Shown: positions 26,601 through 38,535 of the stretch, piece by piece | Position numbering within the stretch: the first letter of the stretch is position 1 | Layout of the letters: every line of letters begins with the position of its first letter | NCBI GenBank assembly: GCA_963920665.1 | Contig: OY987268.1 | Location: 374,501-438,500, forward strand | Source: Straminergon stramineum | Lineage: Eukaryota; Streptophyta; Bryopsida; Hypnales; Calliergonaceae | Length of the DNA stretch: 64,000 nucleotides | Direction: 5' to 3' | Translations under genes and position numbers: made by a program | Notes under the pieces: generated by a model | Seen by the model: the letters and a program-made list of their open reading frames with translations, nothing else | The model's database searches: none | What the model was told of the DNA's origin: nothing

Positions 26601-28407
26601 TGAAGAAGAGCTGATGGTGCTTTCATCCCCGAATCCGGCCCTCCGAGCGGCAAGTGGGGAGCTCACAAGATTGCGAGACAGAGTGGCAGGATTAGAGAGG
26701 GAACTCCAGGGCGAAAGGCAGCGGCATCAAGGCGTTTCCGCCAAGCTAGGCGACCACCACCAACATCATCAGGTCCAAAGGTATTCACAGAATTGTATAC
26801 TACTACTAATTATGTACTGCTAGAATAAGTTCCTTGATATCCTCTTCTTGCCATGGGCTCAGCTAGCATTAATGCCACCGAAGGTGGTAGTGAACTAGCC
26901 GTTATTCGCAAAGTGTACTAATAAATGAACTGGTAGTAGGAGTTATTGCCCATCAAGTGATCTATCGAGGGCTGGTCCAGCAGCATAAAATAGACTAACT
27001 CATATGGAATGAAAGAATGAATTAATAATTCCTGGCTTGTTAATTGTGTCGGATCATCTCAAGGGCATTAACTAAATGAGTTCTGATAACAATTTTATTC
27101 TCTGGTGGAACTTTTTCAGAGAAGGCAACGCCGTGAGTAGTGAGATGTCCGGCGGGTCTCACAGGGATTTGTCGAGTCACTCGACCTCCGAAGAAGATGA
27201 AGATAGCAAGTCTGAACAGGTACTTCATTTCGACTCCCGCCTGTATTCATTATCTTCTCTCATGTATGTAGTGACAGCAACATGGATCCAATCTTCATAT
27301 AATGATACATTAATTAAGTTGCCCATCGTAACTTCATTCGTGATGTTTCCAGAACTAACTTGATAAAAGATCAAGTTAATTTGATTCATTAATTGTGAAG
27401 AATAAAATCGAGGTACTAAGCGTCGTACGTGGAGGTAATTCGCTAAGTGAACATTTAAACCCACTATTTGATTGCATACAGACATGTGCCAGTTGTGTAG
27501 TTGGCTATGGATCCTCTGAACCTCATATGAAATCACTTGAGTGAATGCATATGAATGATTCCTTCATTCTGCTGCCTGCGCGCAGCTCTCCATGACGACA
27601 ACGCCGCACTCCAAAACGCATGAGCGACAAGATCGCGACGTGCAAGCCGCAGCGCTCGCGGAGTGCCAGAGAACCATTCTAGCGCTGGGGAAGCAGCTCA
27701 AGGGCTTGGGGACCGTGGCGTCGCATGGCCAGGAAGAAAGAGAAACGTCGCCCAAGTCCACCAACTCTTCCAGGTCCATCGAGAAAATGACGGAAAACAT
27801 GGAGCTGCTGCGCTGGCAGACTGAAGCAGCAGCAGCAGCAGCAACAGCAACTGCAGCCGCTGAGGACGGAGCTGTTTTACTCCCAGCGGCGGCTATATCC
27901 GCCAACGAGCACGGCAGCGCCTACACCACGGGCGCGCTGAACGAGCACGGCCACCATTGGGCCAGCACGCCCAGTCCACGGCGAGCGCATCGGAGCCCAA
28001 GCCCCGCAGGGGCCCGCCGCACAAGCAGTGCCATCGTCCCGGGCATCGTGCATCCGACGCGGGGCAGTGAAAGCCCGGGCGTGTCGATGAGCCGTGCTGC
28101 GGCTGCGGCAGCTGGGCTGGACTACGCGAGTGACGTGCCTGGCCCCATGACCCCCAAAGCGCCCTCGCCGGCTCGTTCGGAGGTCCCGTGCGGAAGCTCT
28201 TCTGCCGCGGGCTCCGTGCCAGGCTCCCCCTCCCGCTCCTCCACCCCCACGCCCTGGGCCTTGCGCTCTCGCGCCAGCAAAGATCGCGATGTCGACGCCC
28301 ATACCGACTCCGATGCTTCTGTGGATAAGAGCGCGCGCGGCAGCTCCAGCTTCAGTCGATTCTACTCCCGCACCAGAAGTGGCAGCGTCGGGGGATCCTT
28401 TGGATGA
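20678..28407 (+). CDS. Filament-like plant protein (long coiled-coil), 11 coding exons
   Basis: Member of the plant-specific filament-like plant protein (FPP) family of long coiled-coil proteins, described in the literature as binding the membrane-associated MAF1 and having structural, cytoskeleton- or endomembrane-linked roles. My exon model is 20678-20809, 21022-21259, 21482-21798, 22025-22096, 22389-22602, 23397-23732, 24060-24733, 25000-25503, 26548-26780, 27120-27219 and 27586-28407. Every junction is GT-AG and phases agree, giving 1,213 residues. Family signatures are a basic start with RRSWPWKRKS (residues 11-20), KDNLVKQHVKVAEEAVSG (107-124) continuing to WEKAE, and coiled coil through about 430. 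MDDFAEMERLA (501-511) and AECQRTILALGKQLKGLG (965-982) follow, then a Ser-rich end with SRFYSRTRSGS. Residues about 990-1190 are a long Ala/Ser/Pro-rich low-complexity tail. The start is chosen because it gives the family N-terminus. The weakest junctions are the 26548 acceptor and the choice of the 26781 donor over 26773, which phase with the next exon decides. Confidence 0.88.
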
Positions 28408-30350
28408 GCGAGATCGGCTCGGCTTGGCTCGACCCTCGATCGTGTGGCACGGTACGGTTCATTACACGTACCTAGCTAGCTACTTGTACGCATGCATGCA
28501 TGTCCAAGCCAATTCTGTCCGTCTCACCCCATGCCAGGCCAGCAGCCGGCCCCATCCATCCTAGTCTCTCCTATCGATTGAGCCCAATCTATGATCAATA
28601 TGGTTCCTCTTAAAATGTATGCTTGCTTGCTTGCTAGCTAGCTACAGGCACACGCCAGCTTGCGTTTGATTTCCCGACGCCGAATTGAATTCCGCAATGG
28701 ATGTTTGCTGCACTACAGGCAATAAATAGATGCAAGCCGAAGACAGAAATTACAGACTTTCACTAGGCTAGCTGAATCGACAACAGCCAAGACCACGACG
28801 ACAACGACGAGATCTCGCAATAGATCATGTACGGATGTATTTCAAGTCAGGCAAGACGAAGACTTTAACTGGAAGTTGGAGATTCACAGCAAGCACGAAT
28901 TCATTCGATAGACTCATTTGAGCGGACCGATGGACCGACTTTGGTTGAAGCAGAGCCTACCTAGCTAGCTGGGCACAAATAGAAGTCCAGTAGTTCGATC
29001 GGATCGGTATTTCTGGAAGTTAATTGACATTTCTTTTGTGGTGGTACACAAGTCCTTCAATTTTCATTTGCACTTGTAAGCAGGTACCGACTGGACCTGG
29101 TGTTGAGCTAAGGCTCAAGGAGCCGAGTGTAGCCTGTTTGCGTACGTCTTGTGTGGTGGCTGGGTCGACGGATCGGACGTATTCCGTTTGGCGGTGTCTC
29201 ATTCAAATTCTATGAATCGCACGTGGTGGGCTTACGAACTACTGCACTAGCAGATAGTCATCGAATTAGTTAGCTAGGATTTTTTCGGTTTAGACTTGGC
29301 GATGATGTAATTAAAGAATTAAAGGTGTTTTCAACGCCCAGGCACTTGAAAGTGCGCCGGAAGTCCCCGTACTTCTGCTACATCCTGAGTGTGGGCTTTT
29401 AGTATTTCCGTGCACTGGTCAGTATCAGGAGTACCAGGTTATACTTTACTTACTATGTAAGCCCATCTGATCAAATAAAGTCTTATGTCCAGATTGTGGC
29501 ATTCACTGTATTAACACCGAAATGTGCGTCGTTCTTAAATTCGATGCAGCCTGTTGCTGTAATTGCTATGGTGCCCCCACGTACGTATGGCATTTTCTTC
29601 TCAGTGTATCAGTTGTCGGAACCTTGAGGGTCACAGTTTATGTGTAAAAGAGAAGTGGAGTGATTATTGTAGGACATCAGTCAGATTCAGAACTGGACAG
29701 GAGCGAGGAAAGAAATCGCGAACCTTGGAGCTATCTAGGTGCCCAATACGGTAGTCACTTCAGTTGGAATATTAGTGCTGTGTGTGCGTTCCGCAGGCAA
29801 GCAGCAGCTCCATCAAGAACCAGTTTAACGAGTCCAGCACTTGTGGATTTATCTCGGCACTGGTATGAAGCACATTGTTTCACTACCGGTGTACCAGATG
29901 ATACAAGCTGCTTTTCAATTAAGTTCTAATTTATTGTGCAAGACTTGTTTCTGATTTTTCTACTTCTGTCCTCACAGAGAATTGATAGTACATGATTGAC
30001 TACATCTTGAAGATTGTTCATCCCGTAGAGACATGGCATCTTGGTTGTCCTTGATCAGTTGTTGCTGCTAAATGGCTAAGTGAAGACAACTTCTCAAAAA
30101 GTGGAGGTGAAATTTGCTCTTCGTGAATTCCCTGTGTGCATTAACGCGAATGAGACTATCGCCGCACATGCTTACAAAATAGGTGGCAAGTGTACCCGGG
30201 TGGAGGAGGCTGTGCACACAGTGGATGTGCATCTGTAGAACTGATTCCACATACATCATCTGTGGCACTGCCCTAGTGCCAAGGAAGTTGTTGAAGAGCT
30301 AGGCCAGGCATAAGTTACAAGATTTTAACTTGGGGTGGCGCCGTACGGCT
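28408..30350. other. 3' flank of the FPP gene
   Basis: Intermediate-GC DNA with TAGC palindromic runs (28480-28500, 28620-28645, 28960-28972). A canonical AATAAA at 28721-28726, 314 bp after the stop codon, is a reasonable polyadenylation signal; a second lies near 29475. No ORF with recognisable motifs. Small frames at 29020-29929 are not supported as genes. Confidence 0.5.
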
Positions 30351-31628
30351 TGTTTAAGAGTTATTCACTTTTCATATTCATCTACTTTTCTGAGCACAAA
30401 AATCTAAATATTTCTCTTTCCCACCGGACCAATAATAAGGTAAAGCAATAGCAATCTTCCATGTAAAAAATAATTATGCATCATTTGCATGTCTCTAGTT
30501 GCTTCAAATGAATCATGCATCATTTTTCTCTCCAAATCAATCATATTCTTAAAAACTTGAGATAAAGATGGATTTTGACAACTAGTCATCTAAATCACCT
30601 TGTTTCAAATTGACAATACATTTTACAAAATTCTATCAATTTCTTGCCATATACACCACACTCTCCCTTTTAGCGTAACAATGAATTTTGCTCTTGTGCT
30701 AGAAAATGAAATACAAAAACTTTTGCATGTCATGCAAAAGTTGTATGAATAAACCCTAAGTTGTATAGTATATAACTATACATTACAATGTTAATTTTCA
30801 AATCGTATAGCTATAAAATGAATTTGCAAAGTTTTTGCATACTCTTTCTAAAATTGAGATGACATTTGCTACTATTGTCTACATAACTCTAAAAAAAATG
30901 AATGAACTTTATTTGAAACCAATCATGAAGTTTACATTTCCTACAACTTCTCTTTAGACTTGATTTTGTATTGAACATTGTTGTAAAGATTCCTTAAAAT
31001 ATACAAGTCAAATAAATTCTTGCTAATGGAAAATCAAGCACTACTAAAAATAAGCTTCAAAATAAAATATTAAAAGATAAATAACTCATAAACAAGGACT
31101 ACCTATTTCATTCTTTTGTTTAGGGAGGAATATAATTTGAAGGTACCACTTCAAATCTTTTGGGTAGTAAAACAATCTTAAGAAAGTTAAATTTCTTGGC
31201 CAACAATTCCCGTCCTACACAAAAAGGTATAACCTTTTTGGGTATTGTTTTTGAGAGAGAAATAGACATGTTTGTAAAGATCCATACTCTATAAAATTTG
31301 CCCAAATGTTTAGTTCAACTTGAACTGTTGTTGTGATGTGGGCCGTTTATTAGTAAAAGTTAGGCGTCTAACTACATCTATGTTAGTTTTAAATGAAAGT
31401 GTTGTTAGACTAATTGGGAGGTTGATAGAGGGTTCACTTGAGATTGTTGACTTATTGGTAGGGTTTAAATAGGGTATTTATATTGTAATGTTTGTAGCTA
31501 TAAATCCTTCTTGTGGATATTCAATGGCTTGGCTTCCTTCTTTATAGATCATCTCTTTGGGGGAATGGAAGAACTATCTTCTTTATCATCTCTTTTATGA
31601 AAGGACCACCTTTTAGATTAATTTTTGT
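30351..31628. other. AT-rich intergenic DNA
   Basis: Composition drops sharply to AT-rich after about 30,360. No gene is seen. The stretch 31,330-31,620 has a promoter-like AT run (TTTAAATAGGGTATTTATATTG) broken up here only as an observation; no feature is claimed. Confidence 0.4.
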
Positions 31629-32815
31629 ATTAAATGCCTAGGGAGATTACTCTTAAATTTTAGAAAACTATGTGAATTAAAAGATAGGGCCCATTTGATT
31701 CAAAGGGATTTTTTAAATATAATGTGTAGAGCTACTATAGGGTCCATGAAATCCCACATATTCTAATATACATATATTAGGCTATATAAAAACATTACAT
31801 AGTAGGAATTTTTATTAATAAGTTAGCCTTAGCAAATTTTTTGTAGTACTGTGAATATAGATAAGGACAAAGAATTTCATGTGTATGATAAAATGGACAA
31901 AATTAAGAAAATCTACAATGAAGGTTAGTTGACTGAAATTGTGCCACGATACTAATAGTGTATATATCAAAAAATTAAGTGTAAATATAAAAAATTGACC
32001 ACAAATGGCAAAAATTGTTACATTGCACGAATAGGAAGGTTTACCTTTGTAGAGTCAATGAGCCAAAAATTATACCATATTAAACAAAGACATAGTTTAT
32101 AGTCCATTTCACTTCAATCTTTAAAGCTATATATATTAAACACACTCATATTGAATGGGATGTTCACAAGATAGTTTGAGTGGGGAATCTAAAGTGTATC
32201 ATGAAAAATTTGTTATTAAAAACCGTCACTTGGTCAATTGTTCTTGAATTAAAGTGATTGTTGTTGGTTTCATGGTGTATACCCAACACATGCATGTAGT
32301 AGAGGGAAGGAAAAACTTGTAAAGAAGGGTTAAATTGGAAAAAACTTTAAGACTTAAATTTTGTATGTAAGATAGTCCCACTTAAAAAACTAAATGAAAA
32401 AATTTACAAAAAAACACATGATAATAGAAATATAACTTTTTATATTTTTAAATAATAATATGGTCATCTTAAATGCAATAATGAAGTTAAACATCCCTAC
32501 ATCAAATACCCTCTTAACTCATGTGTATACCTCAATATGAGGCTTTTTTACCACAAGGCAAAGAAAAACCCTAGAGTTGGCCGACAGGGAGTGTATGGGA
32601 CCTCTACCTAAATTGCCTTCCAAGCAATGAACTCCTAAATGCTTTTTTATCAATTTTTTAACATTAAACTACTCTAAGTGAAATGAAGGCAGCACCTTTA
32701 CACCACCCTAATATGCACCTTAAAATCCTCCAATGACCATAGTACCTACTTTGGGAGGTTAAGGCAACTTACTGGGCCTAATTTTGCCTAAAATTGTCCC
32801 TTAGGGCATTAAATG
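31629..32815 (+). mobile_element. DNA-transposon-like element, copy 1 (hAT-like by 8-bp duplication)
   Basis: About 910 bp (31,637-32,545) aligns by eye to the reverse complement of 39,715-40,642, with shared blocks such as CTACTATAGGGTCCATGAAA, TAATGAAGGTTAGTTGAC-like, GATTGTTGTTGGTTTCAT and TACATCAAATACCCT. The left end CCTAGGGAGATTACTC resembles the termini of the second copy. ATTAAATG flanks it on the left (31629-31636) and recurs at 32808-32815 beside CCTTAGGGC. The right boundary is weak because the last 260 bp have no counterpart in copy 2. No transposase frame remains. Confidence 0.5.
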
Positions 32816-33870
32816 GATCAATTTGGTGTCTTGAAATTAAATTCCAACACACCACAACCACCTCAATTCCTAACTAACTTCCTAAATTGATGCCAAACAC
32901 TTCCCTAATTCCATAAATTCCATCCCTAACATATTCATACATTCTTTTTAGGCCAATTAGTTTTTTCCTTCAATTTCCTAAACCATATCCTAACCCTAGT
33001 TTTACCCCCAATTTGGGCAGCACTTCCACACTTGCCCTAAAACCTTAAAAAATCCTCATATATCCTCTAAACATTCACACCCTACAAGAACATTGCATGC
33101 AAGGCCATTGAACTATTGCTTTAAGATTGACAAGAAAAGATCGTATTGTAATTAACATTACATTTACATTCAGCTGAATCACAAGAAAAAAAAAGGATGA
33201 AATACCCCAAATAAACTGCCACTAAATGGACAACAGACCTTGTCACACTAAAATGATCGCCCCAGCTTCGTCCCTACTCCAAATTGGGCGAGACTTGTCT
33301 CGTTGAAAATCTGACTTCTCCATCTTTTTCCTCATTATAATTCATGTTGATTTGCTTTGCCAAACTATCACAGTTGCTTGCCAAAGTCGTTGGTCTTCCG
33401 CGGCGGAGGCAATTTGACCCCCTTGCACTAAATCGGCCGCTCCGTCCTTGTCCTTTCTTGGAATCGGTTGAGACTTGTCTTGTTGGAAAGCTGACTTTCT
33501 CTTCTCCATCCTCCCAAAAATTCAGCCCATTCCGCTTTCCTAATCTTCTGCAATCAGTCACCAAAGTTAGCAGTCTCCTCCCATTTCAACAAAACCCTAA
33601 TTCTCTCCACTCCAATTCCCATCTGACCTCACTCCCATCAATCCTTCACCATTTTTTCTCAAAAAATAGTGACCTACTTGACAAATTATCTTACCTTGGT
33701 TCCCTCCTCCTAGTCTCTAGCTCCTCATGCTTTAAAAATGTCCATAATCACCCAAAATGCTCTCCAACACACATGCACACAAAGTTGGGAAAAATTGAGA
33801 GAGAGTTGAGAGAGAAAGGGCTCTAAACCCTAATTTTGCCCATATCCAAACTTTTTAACGGATTAGTTTT
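32816..33870. other. GC-richer exon-like patch without an assignable gene
   Basis: Between AT-rich neighbours, 33,000-33,830 is richer in C and CT-runs, holds the longest ORFs of this part (96 codons minus strand 33274-33564; 160 codons plus strand 33344-33826) and contains an internal duplication. The plus-strand end has GAGAGAGAGTTGAGAGAGAA followed by AAACCCTAA, a combination common in plant 5' leaders. It could be a gene remnant or the promoter end of an old element. No known domain is visible in either frame. Confidence 0.35.
33290..33573 (-). repeat. Two diverged direct copies encoding a 36-residue repeat
   Basis: Segments 33,290-33,395 and 33,466-33,573 are diverged copies about 175 bp apart. 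On the minus strand they encode VTDCRRLGKRNGLNFWEDGE... and LASNCDSLAKQINMNYNEEK..., both ending in a (V/E)xF(P/S)TRQVS motif. Similarity is clearer in protein than in DNA, hinting at past coding constraint. I do not recognise the motif. Confidence 0.55.
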
Positions 33871-34109
33871 CTAAATTACTTTCATCCTACACTAATTCAC
33901 TGTTAATCTGCTAATGTGGTGCAAAATGCGCCAAATTAGTGCAAATCACGCTAGGTTACTGTAAACCCGCTAATTTAGTGTAAATTGCGCTATTTTAATG
34001 TTTCACCCCCTAAATTACTGTAAAACCCTCTAACTTACTATAAAATCTTATTTTAGTGTTTCTAGCACTATTTTAGTGTTTTATTCACTACACTAGTGTT
34101 TTGATCATA
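33871..34109. repeat. Degenerate 20-bp tandem array, about 12 units
   Basis: Consecutive units of about 20 bp follow the pattern GCTAATTTAGTGTAAATTGC. Examples start near 33930, 33950, 33970, 33990, 34010 and 34030, and drift toward TATTTTAGTGTTTTATTCAC by 34,070. Units are 50-80 percent alike. No spacers, no leader and no associated genes. Confidence 0.8.
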
Positions 34110-35937
34110 GTTTTAGTTTAACTAACTTCTCTTGTGTTTTATTATTATTTATTTATTAATAATTTATTTATTTTTGTGTTTTATTTGTAGTTTTTAATTT
34201 ATTTTTATTTTCATTTCCTACTTCTAGTGTTTTGATTTCATTTTGGTTTTTGGTTTTTGGTTTTTGGTTTTCATTTTGTTATCATTTTACCATTAGCCTA
34301 ATTTGGTTACTCTACTAAATCTTGCTTAATTTCTTTTTAGTTTTAACTCCCCATTTTTTCCCTAGAATTTCCTCTAATTTCTTCTTAATTGAATATTCTA
34401 ACATCTCGCCTTAACCTCTTAAAGTTTCCATTGCTAGTTTCCATTTCTAGTGGAAAAGTCCTTAACTAATGGTTATGGCTTAATCTGGAGTACTAACACT
34501 TATAGATTTGTAAATTCATGCCTAATTTTTATATTTTTGGATTTTTCAATAGTGAATTACTATGGTGGTTCACACTCAAATTACAAGAAGTAATCTCTAT
34601 GAGATTAAATGAAAGTTTTTATGTATTTTTGTAAAGGTCACTTTTATTTTTTCTATTTTTATAAAGATTGATAGTTTAAACTTTAAGAAGGATTTTCGGT
34701 GTTATCATATCTTACAAGTATAGAGGGGTGAATTCCAAGTTTAAAATTATAGATTTAGGGAATATACTAAAGTAATAATGGGTTTCTTTATAATTTATTA
34801 TAAAAAAAGTATTATTGGAAAATTAATTTCATTTGACTTTTGTAGTTGGGTTGGATGTTTGAATTAAGGTTTTCTTGGTCATTTGAATTTTTTTTTCCAT
34901 AAATATATACTACAATCAAGCCCTCCCGTGCTTTTCCTAATAGGTAGAAAAACCTCAAGATGTCTTTGTCTTTTACAAATAGGTTGAATTCCAAGTAGAA
35001 GATTAAGATTTGGATAAGATATAAATTCATACTTACAATACTTGAAAGTATGAGAAGGACTTTTGTTTTAGTGAATGGTTTTGGTAGAACCAAGAGTCTA
35101 TACCAAAATAAGGTTGTTTGTTTTGTTTTGATTGTTTGTCATGGTGAGGTTTCTAGATCCATAAGTCTTTGGTTGCATTCTTGGTATTATTGGAAATTTC
35201 TCTCCAAGAAGGGGTGCATGGACTTTGTTTTGTGGCTTTTAGAGATACAATGTGAAATTTACGAATTTTTGAGTAATTTTTTAATGATCATTTGAATTAA
35301 ATTATCTTTTACTTTGGGAACATGGGATTCCATTGTCTTTTATTTTGGATCAATGGCATAGGGCTACTCTAGTAGAAAGTAAAAGTAGAAATCTTCTCTT
35401 CTATAAAAGGACATTGTCGAATAGACAAAGGTTTGCCTCGGGAAATCAAAAGGATTTTGGTTGTGACCAAGAAGGTTTCCAAAAACACAAATGTAGTTGT
35501 GTATAAATCTTGAACTTCAATCATTGAATCTTCTACACCGCCATTGAAATGCTCCCGTTGGCCTATCTTGTTTGATTCTAGATTGACTTTCGTATAGAAG
35601 TAGGGATAAAAAAATCATGGGATATGAGATGGGGAGAACTGATGGCATACCATAAGATATTGTCAGTGAATATGACTCTCAAGCTTTCAAATTTACAATT
35701 TGTTGGTCATCAATCCAACCTCATTGTGAGAATGGAGAAAGTCTCAACCATGTGGTAGAAGAACCCCACTTTGTTTCTTCTATACAAAATGAGGCTAAAT
35801 AATGGTATAATCCATGACGTCCGCAACAACAAAATCTTACAAAAAATGAGAACCACAAACTACAACACACAAGTCTTCAATGCCTTCTCCAACTCCAACT
35901 TTTTGGTAGAACTTTGAATCAATGTCACCATTGCATT

Positions 35938-36290
35938 AAAAGTCCAAATAAAATGAGTGATATCTTATTGAAAAGCTAATATAATTTTCTATTCTGCTTC
36001 TAAATCTCAAATCATTCTGACATTTTGTCCAACTTCCATGTCCACTTGAAGTTTCAACCTTTAGTATTGAAGGCAATGGACTCTTTTTCACTTTGACACT
36101 CACAACTCACTCATGATAACTCCAAACAAAATGAGTGATAGCTTCATGAAAAGTTAACAAAAATTTCTACACTTTTTAAAAATTACATTGCAAATAAAAG
36201 ATTTGTCCACTTCTAAGACTAGTCAAAGTCTTTGTCCTTTAACTTAGAAGGCATGACCTTCCCCACTCAAACTAACACAAATCTTAAATG
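35938..36290. repeat. Diverged tandem duplication, 178-bp period
   Basis: AAAATGAGTGATA at 35,950 recurs at 36,128, and both are followed by related segments ending in TTTGTCCA-CTTC, GTCCACTTGAAG-like and GAAGGCA. A weaker third unit with ACAAAATGAG lies near 35,785. Identity is roughly 65-75 percent by eye. Confidence 0.6.
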
Positions 36291-36721
36291 CCAACTCCAA
36301 TTCAAGCAAGTGAGGACCTTTTGGAATACTACACTATAATATACAACTCTTCAAATTTTCATTGTAAATCTTCTTATATACCAAAAGATCTCCTATCAAA
36401 CATTCAAGTGAAATCCCTTACAAAATCCAAATTTCACACATCTTTAAACCCTTGAGAAAACTTCTCAAGTCATTTCCTAGATGCCAAAGGCGACATAGAC
36501 TAGCCTATATCCCTTTCCATTAAATGAAATTCAACTATTGAAAAAGGCCACGAGTTCCCCCAAGTTCTTGAATTGAGGGAACTTAGCTATAGTACGGCTT
36601 CGGCTATGTCAGATAATAATGAATAATTATTAAAAAAAATATTTTAAAAATATTTTTCAAAAAAATATAATAATTTTTTAAAATGAATTTCTTTTATAAA
36701 TTTTTAATTCTTGCATGCAAT

Positions 36722-36749
36722 GTTTGGTTCCCAACATGGGGAACCAAAC
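36722..36749. repeat. Perfect 11-bp hairpin
   Basis: GTTTGGTTCCC (36722-36732) and GGGAACCAAAC (36739-36749) pair exactly around the loop AACATG. It is not followed by a T run and is not linked to a gene; possibly the end of an unrecognised element. Confidence 0.7.
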
Positions 36750-37968
36750 TGAAATGGCCCTCCAATGTAGCTGAATTTCATCTAGTGCTTTAGATGGGTG
36801 GGCCTCCAAACCTTAGCCAAATGGTTCTTCTTTACTTTTCTAACTATTTTGCAAAACTCAAGCAAAAAAGGTAAAACAATCATTACCCGAAATTGACTAT
36901 ACAACAAAGCCAAACCAACACAAATACATGCAAAATTCTAATAAGAGTAATATAAAATAATGAAATCAATGCAAACAAAGACTACAATGCCAAATAGAAA
37001 TGAGACTAGTTGATGAAAGCGATAAAATTAACTAAAAGCTAGGTTCAATTGTCAAGTTGTGAACTTCATCAGTTGTTTGGAACATTGATGGTTAATTATT
37101 TGGTTTGGATTTCGACTCTTGTTAGACTTGTCAACTGGCTTGGATAACTCACAGCTTGGCATTGCTAGTGAGGCAGGAAAAAATAGCTAACTCGCTACTT
37201 GACCCATCAGTTGTACCTTGATAAGATGCGAGGCACCCCAAGATCGTTAACAAGCTTCCACATTAATCCCTAAAACTTGTTTCTTACCACAACTCCACCT
37301 TTTTCTCCATTTGCTTGGTTAATCTATTAGTTTATTATTGCTATTAATTTATTAATTTACTATTGTTGTTCTTATTATAATTCAAAGTCTATATTGTTAT
37401 TAGTGCAGCAAATTTTGGAGCTTTTGCTGTTGTTATTTTGCCTATGTTGCAAGGAGCTACAATTATGGTTTAGACAAGGATTGCAGCCATGAAGGCAAGG
37501 AATGAGTCAAATAAAAAATCTAAAAAAGAAGGTGCAGATTTTGTAAGAAAACAACACAATCACTAAATGAAATTTGTGCTTCTTTTGGTGTTAGCCTCAA
37601 CTTGCATGTTTTACAAAATATCATAATCTTAGGAAATAATTTGCTTGAAAAGGCAAATTTTGGAGGATATTGTGGAGGATATAGATAGAATATTGTAAAA
37701 ACAAGTTCATCCTATCATTAAACTTCAACATTTTATTTTGACATGGACACAAACATAGTGATGTTTTTTGGCGGACATCTGAAAAAACATAGTATTGCCA
37801 CGTTGGCAACCTAGCACATTGTGATTGTAGGTAGGTTTGCTAAAGTCACCAAGGACTGTAGTAAAATTTTGACTAGATGTAAGAAAAACAAGGGATTAAC
37901 AACCATATGGTTGGCTTTGCAAAAACAAAAAAACAAAATATGGCACTTGACGTGGCATAAGAGTGATG

Positions 37969-38535
37969 TACTCCCTCCATCCTATAATGATCTTCCTATT
38001 GGCCTTAATTTTTTGTCCCAAAATAATCTTCATGTTGCACTTGTGACATTACAAATTTGTTAGATTCAACTTTTGATCACTATCTAGGATCAACAAAACA
38101 ACTCCGAGCAATAGTTCCCTCCATCCATGAAATCATCAATTAAAAGACAAATGAAATGATTAGAGGGATCAATCAACATTGTTTGTTCTTATTTTTTGCA
38201 TCTCTTTGAATATTGCCCAATTGAAAGAGATGAAGCTTTGGGAGGTGAAACAAAGGTCCACACATGATCTTTGGCTCATACTAAATGCCCATATATGATG
38301 ACCTCTCACTCAAAAATAAAATGTCTACTAGTGCTTTTTGAAAATGCCCCCAAAATTTCACTTTTCAATACTCCAAAATTGCACTTTGAAAAGGGCTCAA
38401 AAACTCAAAGTTTCTAGTACGTTAAGAGTGCACCAAATTCTACTTATAACACAAAATGGGTCTTTAAAATGTTATTTTTGGCCTTAATGTGGAGTATTTT
38501 GTCCAACACGAAGATCATTTAGGATAGAGGTAGTA
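37969..38535. mobile_element. TA-flanked mariner/Stowaway-like element
   Basis: TA (37969-37970) is followed by CTCCCTCCATCCTATAATGA. On the minus strand, TA (38534-38535) is followed by CTACCTCTATCCTAAATGAT, then CTTCGTGTTGGAC. Terminal repeats of the CTCCCTCC type with TA duplications are the hallmark of plant Stowaway/Tc1-mariner elements. At 563 bp with no transposase frame it is non-autonomous. A fragment of the same family lies at 59,411. Confidence 0.8.

Larger units (their letters stand above)
34110..37968. other. AT-rich intergenic DNA with minor repeats
   Basis: No gene supported. It contains a short TTTTTGG run (34,243-34,272, about four units), a tandem duplication at 35,938-36,290 and a perfect 11-bp hairpin at 36,722-36,749. 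The stretch 37,400-37,900 carries weakly protein-like frames with many stops, which may be a remnant of an unknown element. Confidence 0.45.

Noticed and set aside
26773..26780. Alternative end of FPP exon 9 at 26772 (CAG followed by GTCC)
   Set aside because: It would leave phase 0, whereas the next exon at 27120 needs phase 2; the donor at 26781 restores the frame.
27877..28302. 141-codon antisense frame, Gly/Ala/Arg-rich
   Set aside because: Antisense of the GC-rich last FPP exon; low complexity only.
33871..34109. Regular 20-bp repeats as a CRISPR array
   Set aside because: Units are directly adjacent with no spacers, the sequence drifts continuously, and the genome is a plant nuclear one.
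34243..34280. Internal telomere repeat
   Set aside because: The unit is TTTTTGG in about four copies, not the plant TTTAGGG.
37262..37275. Another TTAA+TCCCTAAA terminus
   Set aside because: No opposing end was found within several kb, so it is not counted as an element.
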